Source: UBA9676 sp036522155 (GTDB taxonomy: Bacteria > Actinomycetota > Actinomycetes > Streptosporangiales > Streptosporangiaceae). Taken from it: 40,852 nt of DNA. Shown here in pieces: positions 23,162 to 31,090 of this stretch (positions are counted from its first letter, which is position 1; every line of letters begins with the position of its first letter). Where the stretch lies: contig DATDGI010000094.1 of NCBI GenBank assembly GCA_036522155.1, positions 1 to 40,852 of the forward strand. The letters are read 5' to 3'. A program made the translations under genes and the position numbers. The notes beneath the pieces are model-generated. The model was not told where the DNA came from and did not search any database. It saw only the letters and a program-made list of their open reading frames with translations.

Positions 23162-24826
23162 TCAGGTCTGTTCGTAGGCAACCCGGCCGCGTACCCAGGT
23201 CGCCGTGACGGCCGCACTCCCGATCTCGGGCGCGGGAATGTGAGCGAGGTCGGCGTCGACGATGGCGAAGTTGGCGTCCAGGCCGGGTCGGATGGAGCCG
23301 GTCACGTTCTCCAGGCCGTTGATCCACGCGCTGCCTGAGGTGTAGGCGGCGAGGAACGTTGGCAGGTCGAGGGCCTGTCCAGGCAGGAACGGGCGACTGC
23401 TGACCGGCGAACCCTCGCCTGCTGCTCGCGGAAGGCACCGGTTGACCGCCACGTGTGCAGCCCAAAGCGGGTTGGGGCTGCTGACCGACCAATCGCTGCC
23501 CGCGGCGAGCGTGGCACCGGCGGCGTGCAGCGAACGGAACGGGTACTGCCAGACCGCCCGGCGCTCGCCGAGTATCGGGATCGTTAGCACATCCATCTGC
23601 GGCTCATGGGCGGCCCACAGCGCCTGCATGTTCGCCGTCGCCGACAGGGCGGCGAACCTGGGGATGTCGTCGGGGTGCACCACCTGGATGTGCGCCAGGT
23701 GGTGCCGCCGCCCGCTGGCACCATTAGCCACCCGCGCGGCCTCGATGGCATCAAGGGCGTTACGGACTGCGCGGTCGCCGATGGCGTGGAAGTGGACCTG
23801 GAAGCCCTCGCGGTCTAGGGCGGTGACATAGCCCGCGAGCGACGCGGGGTCGATGAAGTCAAGCCCGGTCTCCGTGGTGGCGCAGCCGTCGGCGTCCAGG
23901 TAGGGCTCCAGCATGGCCGCGGTGAGTGTTTCGGCCACGCCGTCGAGCATCATCTTCACGCTCGTAGCGCGGAACCGGCCGGCTCGCCCGGTGTCCCGCC
24001 GGTGCAGAAGTTCGGGGAGTTGCTCTAGGCCGCGGTCCCGGTCCCACCACAGCGCGCCGACCACGTCCACCATGAGCCGACCGGCCTCCGCAGCGCGCAG
24101 GTAGACCGGCAGAGGGTCGCGCCCCCCCAGGTAGCTGCCGACGATCGCGTCCTGCCATCCGATGACGCCAAGCGACAGCAGGTAGTCCTGGGCGGCGGTC
24201 AGCGCCGCGTCCCAGTCGGCGTCGCTGGTCTCAGGGAGCAACCGGGACACCAGGGTGGATGCGCCCTCCTGGAGCGCGCCGGTTGGCTCACCAGCGGCGT
24301 CACGCTCGATCCGCCCGTCCACCGGATCCGGCGTGCCAGTGTCAATTCCGGCTAGCCGGAGTGCCGCGGTGTTGACCCACGCCCCGTGGCCGTCCCGGTT
24401 CGGCAGGAACACAGGCCGGTTGCCGGTGACCGCATCCAGCGGCCGGCGGGTCGGCAGCCCGCCAGGGAACGCCTCCATCGACCATCCGCCCCCGGTGATC
24501 CACCCGGCACCGGGATGCGCGGCCGCGTATGCGTCGATGAGACGCAGGTAGTCCTCAGCCGTACTCCCCGCGCGCAAGTCGCACCGGCGCAACTGGTCAC
24601 CAGCGAACACCGGGTGCACGTGTGCATCGATGAACCCCGGCAGCAGAGTGCCCCCAGCCAGGTCGACCGGAGTGGACCTGCGCAGTTCGGCGGATGCTCC
24701 GGCCTCAGGGCCGACCGCGATGATCGCCTCGCCACGGACCCAGACGCAGATGCCGGGAGCGAGGAACGCACCGCCATCGAACACGGTCCCGCCGCGGAAC
24801 ATGAGCATTTCGCCGACCGGCCGCAC
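23162..24826 (-). CDS. metal-dependent amidohydrolase, YtcJ/Amidohydro_3 type
   Basis: 554 residues. The metal-binding His pair is in LLPGFIDAHVHPVFAGD (His69, His71). VKMMLDGVAE carries the candidate lysine, and further ligands are HFHAIGDRAVRNALD, HHLAHIQVVHPDD and the aspartate of GSDWSVSSPNPLW. The end (DANFAIVDADLAHIP) is the beta-sandwich typical of the superfamily. It hydrolyses C-N bonds, often exocyclic amides or N-acyl groups, in the cytoplasm; the substrate is not deducible. GTG 24826 has GGAGG at good spacing. It precedes the polyamine-type importer on the same strand, so the imported amine or amide could be its substrate. Confidence 0.9.
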   Translation of the reverse strand: MRPVGEMLMFRGGTVFDGGAFLAPGICVWVRGEAIIAVGPEAGASAELRRSTPVDLAGGTLLPGFIDAHVHPVFAGDQLRRCDLRAGSTAEDYLRLIDAYAAAHPGAGWITGGGWSMEAFPGGLPTRRPLDAVTGNRPVFLPNRDGHGAWVNTAALRLAGIDTGTPDPVDGRIERDAAGEPTGALQEGASTLVSRLLPETSDADWDAALTAAQDYLLSLGVIGWQDAIVGSYLGGRDPLPVYLRAAEAGRLMVDVVGALWWDRDRGLEQLPELLHRRDTGRAGRFRATSVKMMLDGVAETLTAAMLEPYLDADGCATTETGLDFIDPASLAGYVTALDREGFQVHFHAIGDRAVRNALDAIEAARVANGASGRRHHLAHIQVVHPDDIPRFAALSATANMQALWAAHEPQMDVLTIPILGERRAVWQYPFRSLHAAGATLAAGSDWSVSSPNPLWAAHVAVNRCLPRAAGEGSPVSSRPFLPGQALDLPTFLAAYTSGSAWINGLENVTGSIRPGLDANFAIVDADLAHIPAPEIGSAAVTATWVRGRVAYEQT

Positions 24827-25621
24827 GGCGAGCCTCCTTCCCCGAAGCGGTCATGCCCGAGACTTGGGTCGCCCACTCAAGGCCAGGGGCGTAACCGTTG
24901 TGCTCACTTTCCGTAGCCAATCCGATCATCTCCCTGCCGCCCGCGCAGGCTGCCGAATGTGTCAAAGCCACTCCCCCGGCACTGCTGGCTGGCACGAGAA
25001 CCAGCCTTCCTGCCGACCGTTAGTCAGTCCGTTCACCCGTGAGTACAGCCCACGTCGGACCCGTGGGCCGGCATGCGCCTGGTTCGCGCCTGGCGCTGCG
25101 CCGATGCGCCGCGGGGCGCGGGATCGCTTCGCAGCGCATGGCGCTCGCGCTTTTGACACCGCACTGGCCGCGCCGGCGCAAGACCGGCGCACCGTGCTGG
25201 GTCACTGGCTCAGCTTGTCTGCGGGCATGCTCATCGAAATCACCGGTAGGCCCGGCAGGTCAGCGGGCCATGAATGGGCCTGACCTGTTGCGCAAGCGCC
25301 AAAGGTCACCTCGGGAAGGGCGGCGCTGCCGGGCCGACGGCGCCGCGGAACTGGCAGCGCGGCAAGTGTCAACCGAGCGGGAAAGGAGCGTTCTTCCTGG
25401 TCAGGACCCGGCCAAACAGTCCCAGCTTCCGGCTCCAGCAGACCATGCCAGGGACCCTCGCGGGGGATGGGCCAGATCCCGGGTGGCCGGGCGTACATCG
25501 TGCGCTGTGTTGTCCGCCCTCGGAGCGTGCCCAGACGCAGAGCCCGGCGGCGGGCGCACTCAGCGGTGCCGGGCCCGCCCGAGGGCGCCCAAGGATCGCT
25601 AAGGAGAAAGGGACTTACCAT
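24827..25621. other. gene-free stretch between two operons
   Basis: About 800 bases without a gene I can support. It separates the end of the 39.0-25.6 kb cluster from the importer operon. Several frames cross it without start signals. The right part (about 25510-25590) is very GC-rich, with inverted repeats such as GCCCG-GCGG-CGGGC and distant GCCCTCGG/CGAGGGC arms, which could end transcription of the cluster. Confidence 0.4.
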
Positions 25622-26404
25622 TCAAAGCGACAGAGCGTTATCGGGCAGGTCGAAGGTGAAAAAGTCTTCTGGTTTGCCCGAGTTCAATGATAGGCCGCTT
25701 CGATTGGGTAGTTGGGTCCATCCCTCGTCTTGCCATCCTCCGGAAGCGACTACAAAACCTTCGCGCGCGTACATATAACCCATATCGTAGAAATCAGGGG
25801 TCTTGTATCCTTCCACTGCTTCGCCACCTGGTTCACCCGGTCGGTAATGCCAGACGATCCCGAAGAGGTTATCTGTCGTTAGCAGCAACGCGTTGAGACT
25901 GATCGGATCAGCGGTCCTTGTTACCTCGGCAATACCGGTTTGGATGTTAGTAGCCCAGAGCTTGCCGAAGGTGTGGTTACGAAGCACAGCGAAGTAGCGT
26001 TCGCTATCTGTCTCCCCCTGGAGGCGCGCTCTCTCACGGTCGGTGAGCAGGTTCAGCAGGCGGGCGGAGCTAGGAATGTAACCATTGTGGGCGAACCCCA
26101 TTCCGTCGGCGATGAACGGATGGGTATTCGTCGACGTCACAGCCAGCCCGGGCGAGGCGTGCCGCAAGTGCAGGATGGCTGCCGTCGCCCGCAACGTTCT
26201 AGCAATCTCAAGGAACATGGGTGATTGGTCGGCGGCACCCGTTTCCTTCAGATAGCATACGGATTGCCCACCCTCGCGCCAGGCGATTCCCCAGCCGTGG
26301 GAGTGCAGGCTGGCAAGGCCGGTGAACCTGGAAAGCGACTCTTCGCCGATCAGGTCCAGGAGTGTCGCCGGTTTTTGCGTGGACCAGCCGAGCAGCCGAC
26401 ACAT
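25622..26404 (-). CDS. class II glutamine amidotransferase-like hydrolase (YafJ/EgtC type)
   Basis: 260 residues beginning MCRLLGWSTQKPA: Cys2 is the N-terminal nucleophile after methionine removal, and HSHGWGIAW, LHLRHASPG, NTHPFIADG and FAHNGYI are the conserved glutamine-site strands. No synthase domain is attached. Stand-alone members include EgtC, which hydrolyses a gamma-glutamyl amide bond, so a gamma-glutamyl hydrolase is a sensible inference here, next to 5-oxoprolinase genes. The ribosome-binding AAGGGA is rather far (13 bases) from the ATG. It is the last gene of the cluster, 134 bases after the LarC-like gene. Confidence 0.88.
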   Translation of the reverse strand: MCRLLGWSTQKPATLLDLIGEESLSRFTGLASLHSHGWGIAWREGGQSVCYLKETGAADQSPMFLEIARTLRATAAILHLRHASPGLAVTSTNTHPFIADGMGFAHNGYIPSSARLLNLLTDRERARLQGETDSERYFAVLRNHTFGKLWATNIQTGIAEVTRTADPISLNALLLTTDNLFGIVWHYRPGEPGGEAVEGYKTPDFYDMGYMYAREGFVVASGGWQDEGWTQLPNRSGLSLNSGKPEDFFTFDLPDNALSL

Positions 26405-26538
26405 CGACGATACTTGTCCCTTCGCTAGAACCGATGCCGCGTCTCTGTTTCCCTATTTGAAAACGCAGTAGGAGCAGCCGCGGCGTCAGCCTGGCTGCGG
26501 TTCCCGACCCGATTCGGTCGGATTCCCATTAGGGCCGG

Positions 26539-26895
26539 CTATCGGATCGGATCTTCCAGCATTGCCGCGGCGATGGCATCGCCCAGAACCGTCTTGATGG
26601 ACCGACCGCTCTGGTTGGCGACGTTGACAATATCCTCATATTCCGGCTGTGTGTTGACGATGATCCCATCCATTATCTCCACCTTAATACGTACGGGCTC
26701 AGCGCCGACCTGGACCGTCATCCAGTGCCGGTCAAGGCCCCGTTTAATAACGGTATTTTCACGCAGCCCCCCGTCCAGTGAGGTGGGCTTGGCCTGGATC
26801 AAGAACACGCTGACCCTGTCGTCCCTGCTGGTGACGGTGCCGGTGCTGGAATCGGCCCGAAGAAGGATTACCGTCCTCGGTGACCCGGTACCCAT
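26539..26895 (-). CDS. stand-alone LarC C-terminal-like domain
   Basis: 118 residues. The second half follows the end of LarC (the nickel-insertion/cyclometallase protein that completes the nickel-pincer cofactor): LRENTVIKRGLDRHWMTVQV, then EPVRIKVEIMDGIIVNTQPE, then YEDIVNVANQSGR. In LarC this part ends with a 'V-N-x-x-P-E-[YW]-E-D' block. The N-terminal three quarters of LarC are absent from this window, and the segment before the match is short. The ATG at 26895 has no good ribosome-binding site, while an overlapping frame with a coupled start (26941) leads into it in the +1 register. It could be a true small gene, a frameshift product or a remnant. Confidence 0.6.
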   Translation of the reverse strand: MGTGSPRTVILLRADSSTGTVTSRDDRVSVFLIQAKPTSLDGGLRENTVIKRGLDRHWMTVQVGAEPVRIKVEIMDGIIVNTQPEYEDIVNVANQSGRSIKTVLGDAIAAAMLEDPIR

Positions 26896-26941
26896 CGGCT
26901 TCGATAACGGCTGCCTGGCCTGACAGGGCTACCCCTTTCAT
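26759..26941 (-). CDS. short coupled reading frame, possible 5' part of the LarC-like gene
   Basis: 60 residues. The ATG at 26941 overlaps the aminotransferase stop by four bases (ATGA), like many genes of this cluster. Only the first part (KGVALSGQAAVIEADGYRVT) looks like protein; after EDG it becomes a low-quality Gln/Arg/His-rich tail. Continuing in the +1 frame from that point gives the plausible strand VILLRADSS of the LarC-like protein. I therefore read it as the true start of that gene separated by one frameshift, either real (mutation), a sequencing error, or programmed. Confidence 0.35.
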   Translation of the reverse strand: MKGVALSGQAAVIEADGYRVTEDGNPSSGRFQHRHRHQQGRQGQRVLDPGQAHLTGRGAA

Positions 26942-28239
26942 AGCTCTGCGTCGGCAACCGCCAGACCGGAGTCGAGCGCTTCCAGCAGCCGCACCACGTC
27001 GTCCTCTTCGATGATCAAGGGAGGAGCGAGGAACAGCGATGTCTGCTCGCCGCTGGTGCCGATCAGCGCACCGGCTTGGAGTGCGGCCTCTGCCACCCGG
27101 GCAGCGATGGGTGCATCGGGAACGTCCGCGTACCATTCACGCCAGTCCGGGCCGGTCAGTTCGATGGTCCAGTGAGTTCCGCGTCCGTCGACCCGGGATA
27201 CTGATGGATGCTGCGCCGCGATGTCGGCCAGTCCCTTAGCGAAAACGCGGTCGAGTTCTTGCGCGTGCTGGGCGAGTCCCTCCCGTTCCTGGACCCTGAG
27301 GTGTGCGCGCAGGCCGGCGATCATGATGGGATGCCCGCGGAAGGTGCTGAACGTCTGCCAGCGTTTATCGTCGAGCTGGCCGGCGATGTTCTGAGAGAGC
27401 ACCACGGCCCCGGCCGGGCATGCGCCACCAGCGAGCGGCTTCCCCAGGGTGATGATGTCGGGTCTGGTCGCACCCTGCTGGAAAGCGAACCACGAGCCGG
27501 TGCGGCCAAATCCGGTCACGACTTCGTCGGCGATCCACAGGGCACCGGTCTCCCGTGCGGCTGCCGCCACGGCATCCTGGTACTCCGCGGAGTGATAGAC
27601 ACCACCTTGGCTGTAGTCGATGATGACGCAGGCAGCTTCCCTGAGGGCATCGACGGCGACGGCTCTCAGCTCGGCGGGAGGCAGGTCCGGTTGGGCGCCG
27701 CGGATCCTTGCGCCGTTCGGCTTGGGAAGCTGGCGCACTGCCGTGCCCCGGGGCACAGGCTGGCAGCCTCCGTGAGCGCTGGAGAGTCCGCCATGCCACT
27801 GGGGCTGAACGGTAACCTCGCGGGCGAGCCCCGAGCCGCCGTGGTATGCCCGCTCGCGGGTGACGAGAACTTTGCGGCCGGTGAGCGCTTGGCCCAGGGA
27901 TAGGGCCAGGTCATTGGCTTCACTTCCGCTCATGCAGAAACGGACTGCCCCCACCAGGTCGGGGTCGTCCGGGAAAGCGACCGCTGCGAGCTCGATGATC
28001 GCTTCCTCCCGATCGCGGTAGTACCAGCCGTCATTGACGATCGGAGCGTCCGCCGCGGCATGGATGGCGGCGACGATGTCGGGATGGGCATGACCGAGCG
28101 CCGCTCCAGTGTCGGACCCGTCGATGACGCGGCGCCCGTCGTCAAGGAGGAAGTGGATACCCTCGCCGCCGGCGATAGATACCTCGGCGGACCGGCCGAT
28201 GTTGAAGTCGCTGAAGAGCAGCAGGGGATGACGGCTCAT
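26938..28239 (-). CDS. class III aminotransferase (PLP-dependent)
   Basis: 433 residues with the full class III set: GSDTGAALGHAHPDIVAAI, the cofactor site SGSEAND (about residues 104-110), the H-G motif AYHGGSG, the pyridine-nitrogen Asp238 in IADEVVTGFGRTG, and the Schiff-base Lys267 in TLGKPLAGG. Glutamate-1-semialdehyde aminomutase and omega-aminotransferases are the nearest relatives. It probably moves an amino group between a keto acid and an amine or amino acid derived from the operon's substrate. The ATG at 28239 overlaps the tautomerase stop (ATGA). Confidence 0.92.
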   Translation of the reverse strand: MSRHPLLLFSDFNIGRSAEVSIAGGEGIHFLLDDGRRVIDGSDTGAALGHAHPDIVAAIHAAADAPIVNDGWYYRDREEAIIELAAVAFPDDPDLVGAVRFCMSGSEANDLALSLGQALTGRKVLVTRERAYHGGSGLAREVTVQPQWHGGLSSAHGGCQPVPRGTAVRQLPKPNGARIRGAQPDLPPAELRAVAVDALREAACVIIDYSQGGVYHSAEYQDAVAAAARETGALWIADEVVTGFGRTGSWFAFQQGATRPDIITLGKPLAGGACPAGAVVLSQNIAGQLDDKRWQTFSTFRGHPIMIAGLRAHLRVQEREGLAQHAQELDRVFAKGLADIAAQHPSVSRVDGRGTHWTIELTGPDWREWYADVPDAPIAARVAEAALQAGALIGTSGEQTSLFLAPPLIIEEDDVVRLLEALDSGLAVADAEL

Positions 28240-28439
28240 GGTGCCATCCCGCCGCCGGTGATGGTCTTGCCGCCGAATCCCCATAGCTGTGGTGATATTC
28301 CCTGGACAACCACTTCGGTCCGCTCCCTCACTTCTTCTCCGCAGGCGGCACACAGGCCGTCGGTGACGGCGGCGATGATCTTTTCCGCGACACCCTCGGT
28401 GAGGCGGTAGTCGAACAGCTTTACTTCGATGAAGGGCAT
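28236..28439 (-). CDS. 4-oxalocrotonate tautomerase-family protein
   Basis: 67 residues, the usual length. MPFIEVKLF provides the Pro that becomes the catalytic N-terminus after methionine removal, and TEGVAEKIIAAVTDGLCAA is the helix; VVVQGISPQLWGFGGKT forms the later strands. Family members interconvert keto and enol forms of unsaturated acids. In this cluster it could tautomerise an enol or enamine intermediate made by a PLP lyase. The start has GAGAGG upstream; it overlaps the aminotransferase start by four bases. Confidence 0.88.
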   Translation of the reverse strand: MPFIEVKLFDYRLTEGVAEKIIAAVTDGLCAACGEEVRERTEVVVQGISPQLWGFGGKTITGGGMAP

Positions 28440-28461
28440 CTCTTTTCCTCTCCTGCGCATG

Positions 28462-29484
28462 TCATGTGGCTGTGACTTCGTGAGAAGCCTGGAAGGTCTG
28501 GTGATGACGAGGGCCGGCCCGGCTCCGCTGGGCCACCTCATCGAGGACGGCGTTGTAGTCAGCGCGGATCGAGCGGGCTTGGCCGGGGCTGACCTCGGTG
28601 AAGCGGAATCGGCCACCCGGTGCGAGTTGTGCCAGGCGCGAGACATCGGGCCCGATGAGACATCCGATCTTGGCGTAGGCCCCGCTGGTGCCACAGTCGC
28701 GGCCCAGGCAGATGATTTCCTTCCCGCCAGCGATCTGTATCCCGCCGATCGGATTTCCTTCCTCGATGATGTCGGTGGGGCCTGAACCTGTGTCCTTGGT
28801 CCGAGGGACCGGCCGCACGGCAGGGCACGTCCCATCAATGCGATAGCCGACCCTGTTACTGCGTGGTGACACCCGGTAGGGCTCGGTGGTGAATGCCGCG
28901 TACCCGGGGTCGTCAAAGTACTCGGGCTGAGGACCCCGGGTGAATCGCAGCCGGGCGGGCGGGCTGCACAGGTATGCGTGCTCGTCGGGTGCTTCCACCA
29001 TCGGGGCGAGCGCCGCTCGGCCGGCAGCCGATCTCAGGACGTCGCCGGCCGTGAGCATCCGGCCGTCAAGACCGCCGAGCTGGCCATCGAGGTACGTGGA
29101 CGCGCTGCCCAGTATGCGGTCACCAGCGAGGCCTCCCCCGGCGACCCCGAGGTATCCGAAGCAGCCGCGCCGTGCCACGCGCGTTTCCAGCAGATCTCCC
29201 CGGTGCAGGCTGACGGGGGCGGCCAATGGGATATTCGTTCCGTTAACCGTTGCGGCCATGTCAGCGCCGGTCAGCGCAACGGTGACCGGTGCCAGAGCCT
29301 GATAGCGGCCGCCCTTCAGGACGTGCTCGACCACTGCGGCCCCGGCCGGGTTCCCGAGCACTAGGCAATTGAGCCGGTACGCGTAGTCATCGGCCGCGCC
29401 ACCTGGTGGGATGCCCGAGTCGAGACCGGCCCGCCGGCCAAGGTCCTGCAGCGTGGTGCTCAGCCCGGGGGCCAGGACCTGCAT
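28462..29484 (-). CDS. pxpC: 5-oxoprolinase subunit C (biotin-dependent carboxyltransferase-like)
   Basis: 340 residues of the KipA/PxpC family: MQVLAPGLSTTLQDLGRRAG opening, then GIPPGGAADDYAYRLNCLVL and GNPAGAAVVEH, the family's most conserved block, with RVGYRIDG and EGNPIGGIQIAGG later. With PxpA and PxpB it makes the ATP-dependent enzyme that opens 5-oxo-L-proline to glutamate. Its ATG shares a base with the PxpB stop (TGATG), so 29484 is the start rather than the 12-codon longer frame. It is cytosolic. Confidence 0.93.
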   Translation of the reverse strand: MQVLAPGLSTTLQDLGRRAGLDSGIPPGGAADDYAYRLNCLVLGNPAGAAVVEHVLKGGRYQALAPVTVALTGADMAATVNGTNIPLAAPVSLHRGDLLETRVARRGCFGYLGVAGGGLAGDRILGSASTYLDGQLGGLDGRMLTAGDVLRSAAGRAALAPMVEAPDEHAYLCSPPARLRFTRGPQPEYFDDPGYAAFTTEPYRVSPRSNRVGYRIDGTCPAVRPVPRTKDTGSGPTDIIEEGNPIGGIQIAGGKEIICLGRDCGTSGAYAKIGCLIGPDVSRLAQLAPGGRFRFTEVSPGQARSIRADYNAVLDEVAQRSRAGPRHHQTFQASHEVTAT

Positions 29485-30284
29485 CACATCCACGTCAGCT
29501 CTCCAGCAGCGACGCGGCAAGAGCCGGGCTCGATGGCGTAGCGGTACGTGCCGTCGGCGACCTCTTCGGTGATCACCGTCAGGGCGTCCTGATCTATGGC
29601 CTGAAGCACGATCCGGTCACCGGGACGGAGCAGCGTCGGGCTGTCACCGAATGCGGGCAAGGCCGGACGCGGCTGGTAGATCGGGGCCGCGAGCCGGCCC
29701 ACCATCTGGAAGCCCCCTGGGGTTGCGACCGAGTACAAACTGATGCTGGATCCGCCCAGCCCGACGGTGCCGGGCGGGGTGGTGGTCCTGGGGCTGTCGT
29801 ACTTGGGTGCGGTAAGCGCACGGGAGCTGTCGACCCACATGCAGTTCGCCATCCCGGGCGAGAAGCTGACCATTCCGGCGAATTGCGTAGCCTGCAGCCT
29901 TTCCACCGTGTCATCGACGGAAAGACCGTTGGCCTGGGCTACGAACTCCAGGTCGGGGCCTGTTTCGCGACCGTAGACGGTGGGGAGTGTCACTATCCGG
30001 GATTCGAACTCGATCTCACGATCGGCACCGGCGGAAGCGGCCGTGGCGATGGCTTCTTCAACCGCCGCCGGGTCCGCGACGTCCGCATCTAGCCAGAGCA
30101 GCAGCGTGGTCCAGCCAGGCACCATGGCGATGATGGTGTCTGCGATATCGGACTCGGCCAATTGCCGCTGCAGGCGGAGCACTCCGGCCACCGACCAGAT
30201 GTCCACTTCGGTGAACAGGCTGATAGTTACATAGCTCTCCCCGCACCAGCAGAACCGCGGGCTTTCAGGCGCTGGCGCGTGCAT
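29484..30284 (-). CDS. pxpB: 5-oxoprolinase subunit B (KipI-like)
   Basis: 266 residues of the KipI/PxpB family: VPGWTTLLLWLDADVADPAA is the first conserved strand-loop, then IVTLPTVYGRETGPDLEFVA, then FSPGMANCMW in place of the usual F-x-P-G-x-x-Y, followed by GLGGSSISLYSVATPGGFQM, VGRL and LRPGDRIVLQAI. It partners PxpC; the pair resembles fused allophanate hydrolase halves. The ATG at 30284 overlaps the end of pxpA by 20 bases. Confidence 0.92.
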   Translation of the reverse strand: MHAPAPESPRFCWCGESYVTISLFTEVDIWSVAGVLRLQRQLAESDIADTIIAMVPGWTTLLLWLDADVADPAAVEEAIATAASAGADREIEFESRIVTLPTVYGRETGPDLEFVAQANGLSVDDTVERLQATQFAGMVSFSPGMANCMWVDSSRALTAPKYDSPRTTTPPGTVGLGGSSISLYSVATPGGFQMVGRLAAPIYQPRPALPAFGDSPTLLRPGDRIVLQAIDQDALTVITEEVADGTYRYAIEPGSCRVAAGELTWM

Positions 30285-31044
30285 AAGGTGCCTGTATGGA
30301 AAGGCCTGCTTCGCGCAGCATGGCGGGGAGTTGTGTGGCGTAGCTGAGAGCGTCTGCACCGTCGCCGTGGAAGCAGACGCTGTTGGCCTCCCAGTCCAGC
30401 AGCCGCCCGTTCTCGGACGCCAGCTTTCCGGTTTTCACGGCGGTTATCACCCGGTTGAGCGCCCCTTCGACGGACCCGCCAACGGTTTCCGGGTGATAGC
30501 CAGCGATCTCGACGCCCTCGTCGGTCACGCCACGGTCCACGTAGACCTGCAGGACAGTAGGGATTCCCGCCTGCTCAGCGATGCGCCGGGTTTCCGCATT
30601 CCAGACGGTGTAGATGGGCAGGCGGTCATCGAAAAGCCCGACGGCCTCGACGATGGCGGCAGCGATGCTGCCGTCTAGTGCGGCCATGTCATCGAGCGCG
30701 CCGTGTGGTTTGACATGGGTCATCTCGACGCCCTCGACCTGACAGATCGCCTGGAGGGCACCCATCTGGTAGAGAATGTCGTTGATGAGGTCTGCCTTAT
30801 CCATGGTGATCCAGCGGCGCCCGAAACCGCGCAGGTCGTAGTAGCCGAAGTGAGCACCGACCGCTACCCCGTGCTGCTTGGCCAGGCGTACCGTCTCCCG
30901 CATCACGGTAGGGTCGCCGCCGTGGAAGCCGCAGCCGACGTTAGCGGTGCTGATATAGGGCATGACCTCATCGTCGCGGCCGATCTTGTATATGCCGAAG
31001 CTTTCGCCGAGGTCGCATGTGATGTCGATTGTCCGGGTATTCAT
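30265..31044 (-). CDS. pxpA: 5-oxoprolinase subunit A (LamB/YcsF family)
   Basis: 259 residues: IDITCDLGESFGIYKIGRDD, then STANVGCGFHGGDPTVMRET, AVGAHFGYYDLRGFGRR, THVKPHGAL and FHGDGADAL are all conserved blocks of the LamB/YcsF (PF03746) family. The family usually has N-I-A-C-G-F-H-A-G-D, here N-V-G-C-G-F-H-G-G-D. PxpABC is the widespread bacterial 5-oxoprolinase; some members work on other lactams. A GGAGG ribosome-binding site lies nine bases before the ATG at 31044. It follows the fold-III PLP enzyme by 46 bases and begins the pxpABC block. Confidence 0.93.
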   Translation of the reverse strand: MNTRTIDITCDLGESFGIYKIGRDDEVMPYISTANVGCGFHGGDPTVMRETVRLAKQHGVAVGAHFGYYDLRGFGRRWITMDKADLINDILYQMGALQAICQVEGVEMTHVKPHGALDDMAALDGSIAAAIVEAVGLFDDRLPIYTVWNAETRRIAEQAGIPTVLQVYVDRGVTDEGVEIAGYHPETVGGSVEGALNRVITAVKTGKLASENGRLLDWEANSVCFHGDGADALSYATQLPAMLREAGLSIQAPYARASA

Positions 31045-31090
31045 GGCCGTTAACCTCCGAGCCGGGACGCGGATCTTCTGGTGCCCTGGG

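Noticed and set aside
24705..24995. Minus-strand frame starting MIGLATESEHNGYAPG with a GGGAG upstream
   Set aside because: The start looks reasonable, but the frame soon runs into the amidohydrolase start in another register and no family is recognisable.
25202..25621. Minus-strand frame of 139 codons after the GATase gene
   Set aside because: No start signal, odd composition, no similarity; it lies in a GC-rich gap with inverted repeats.
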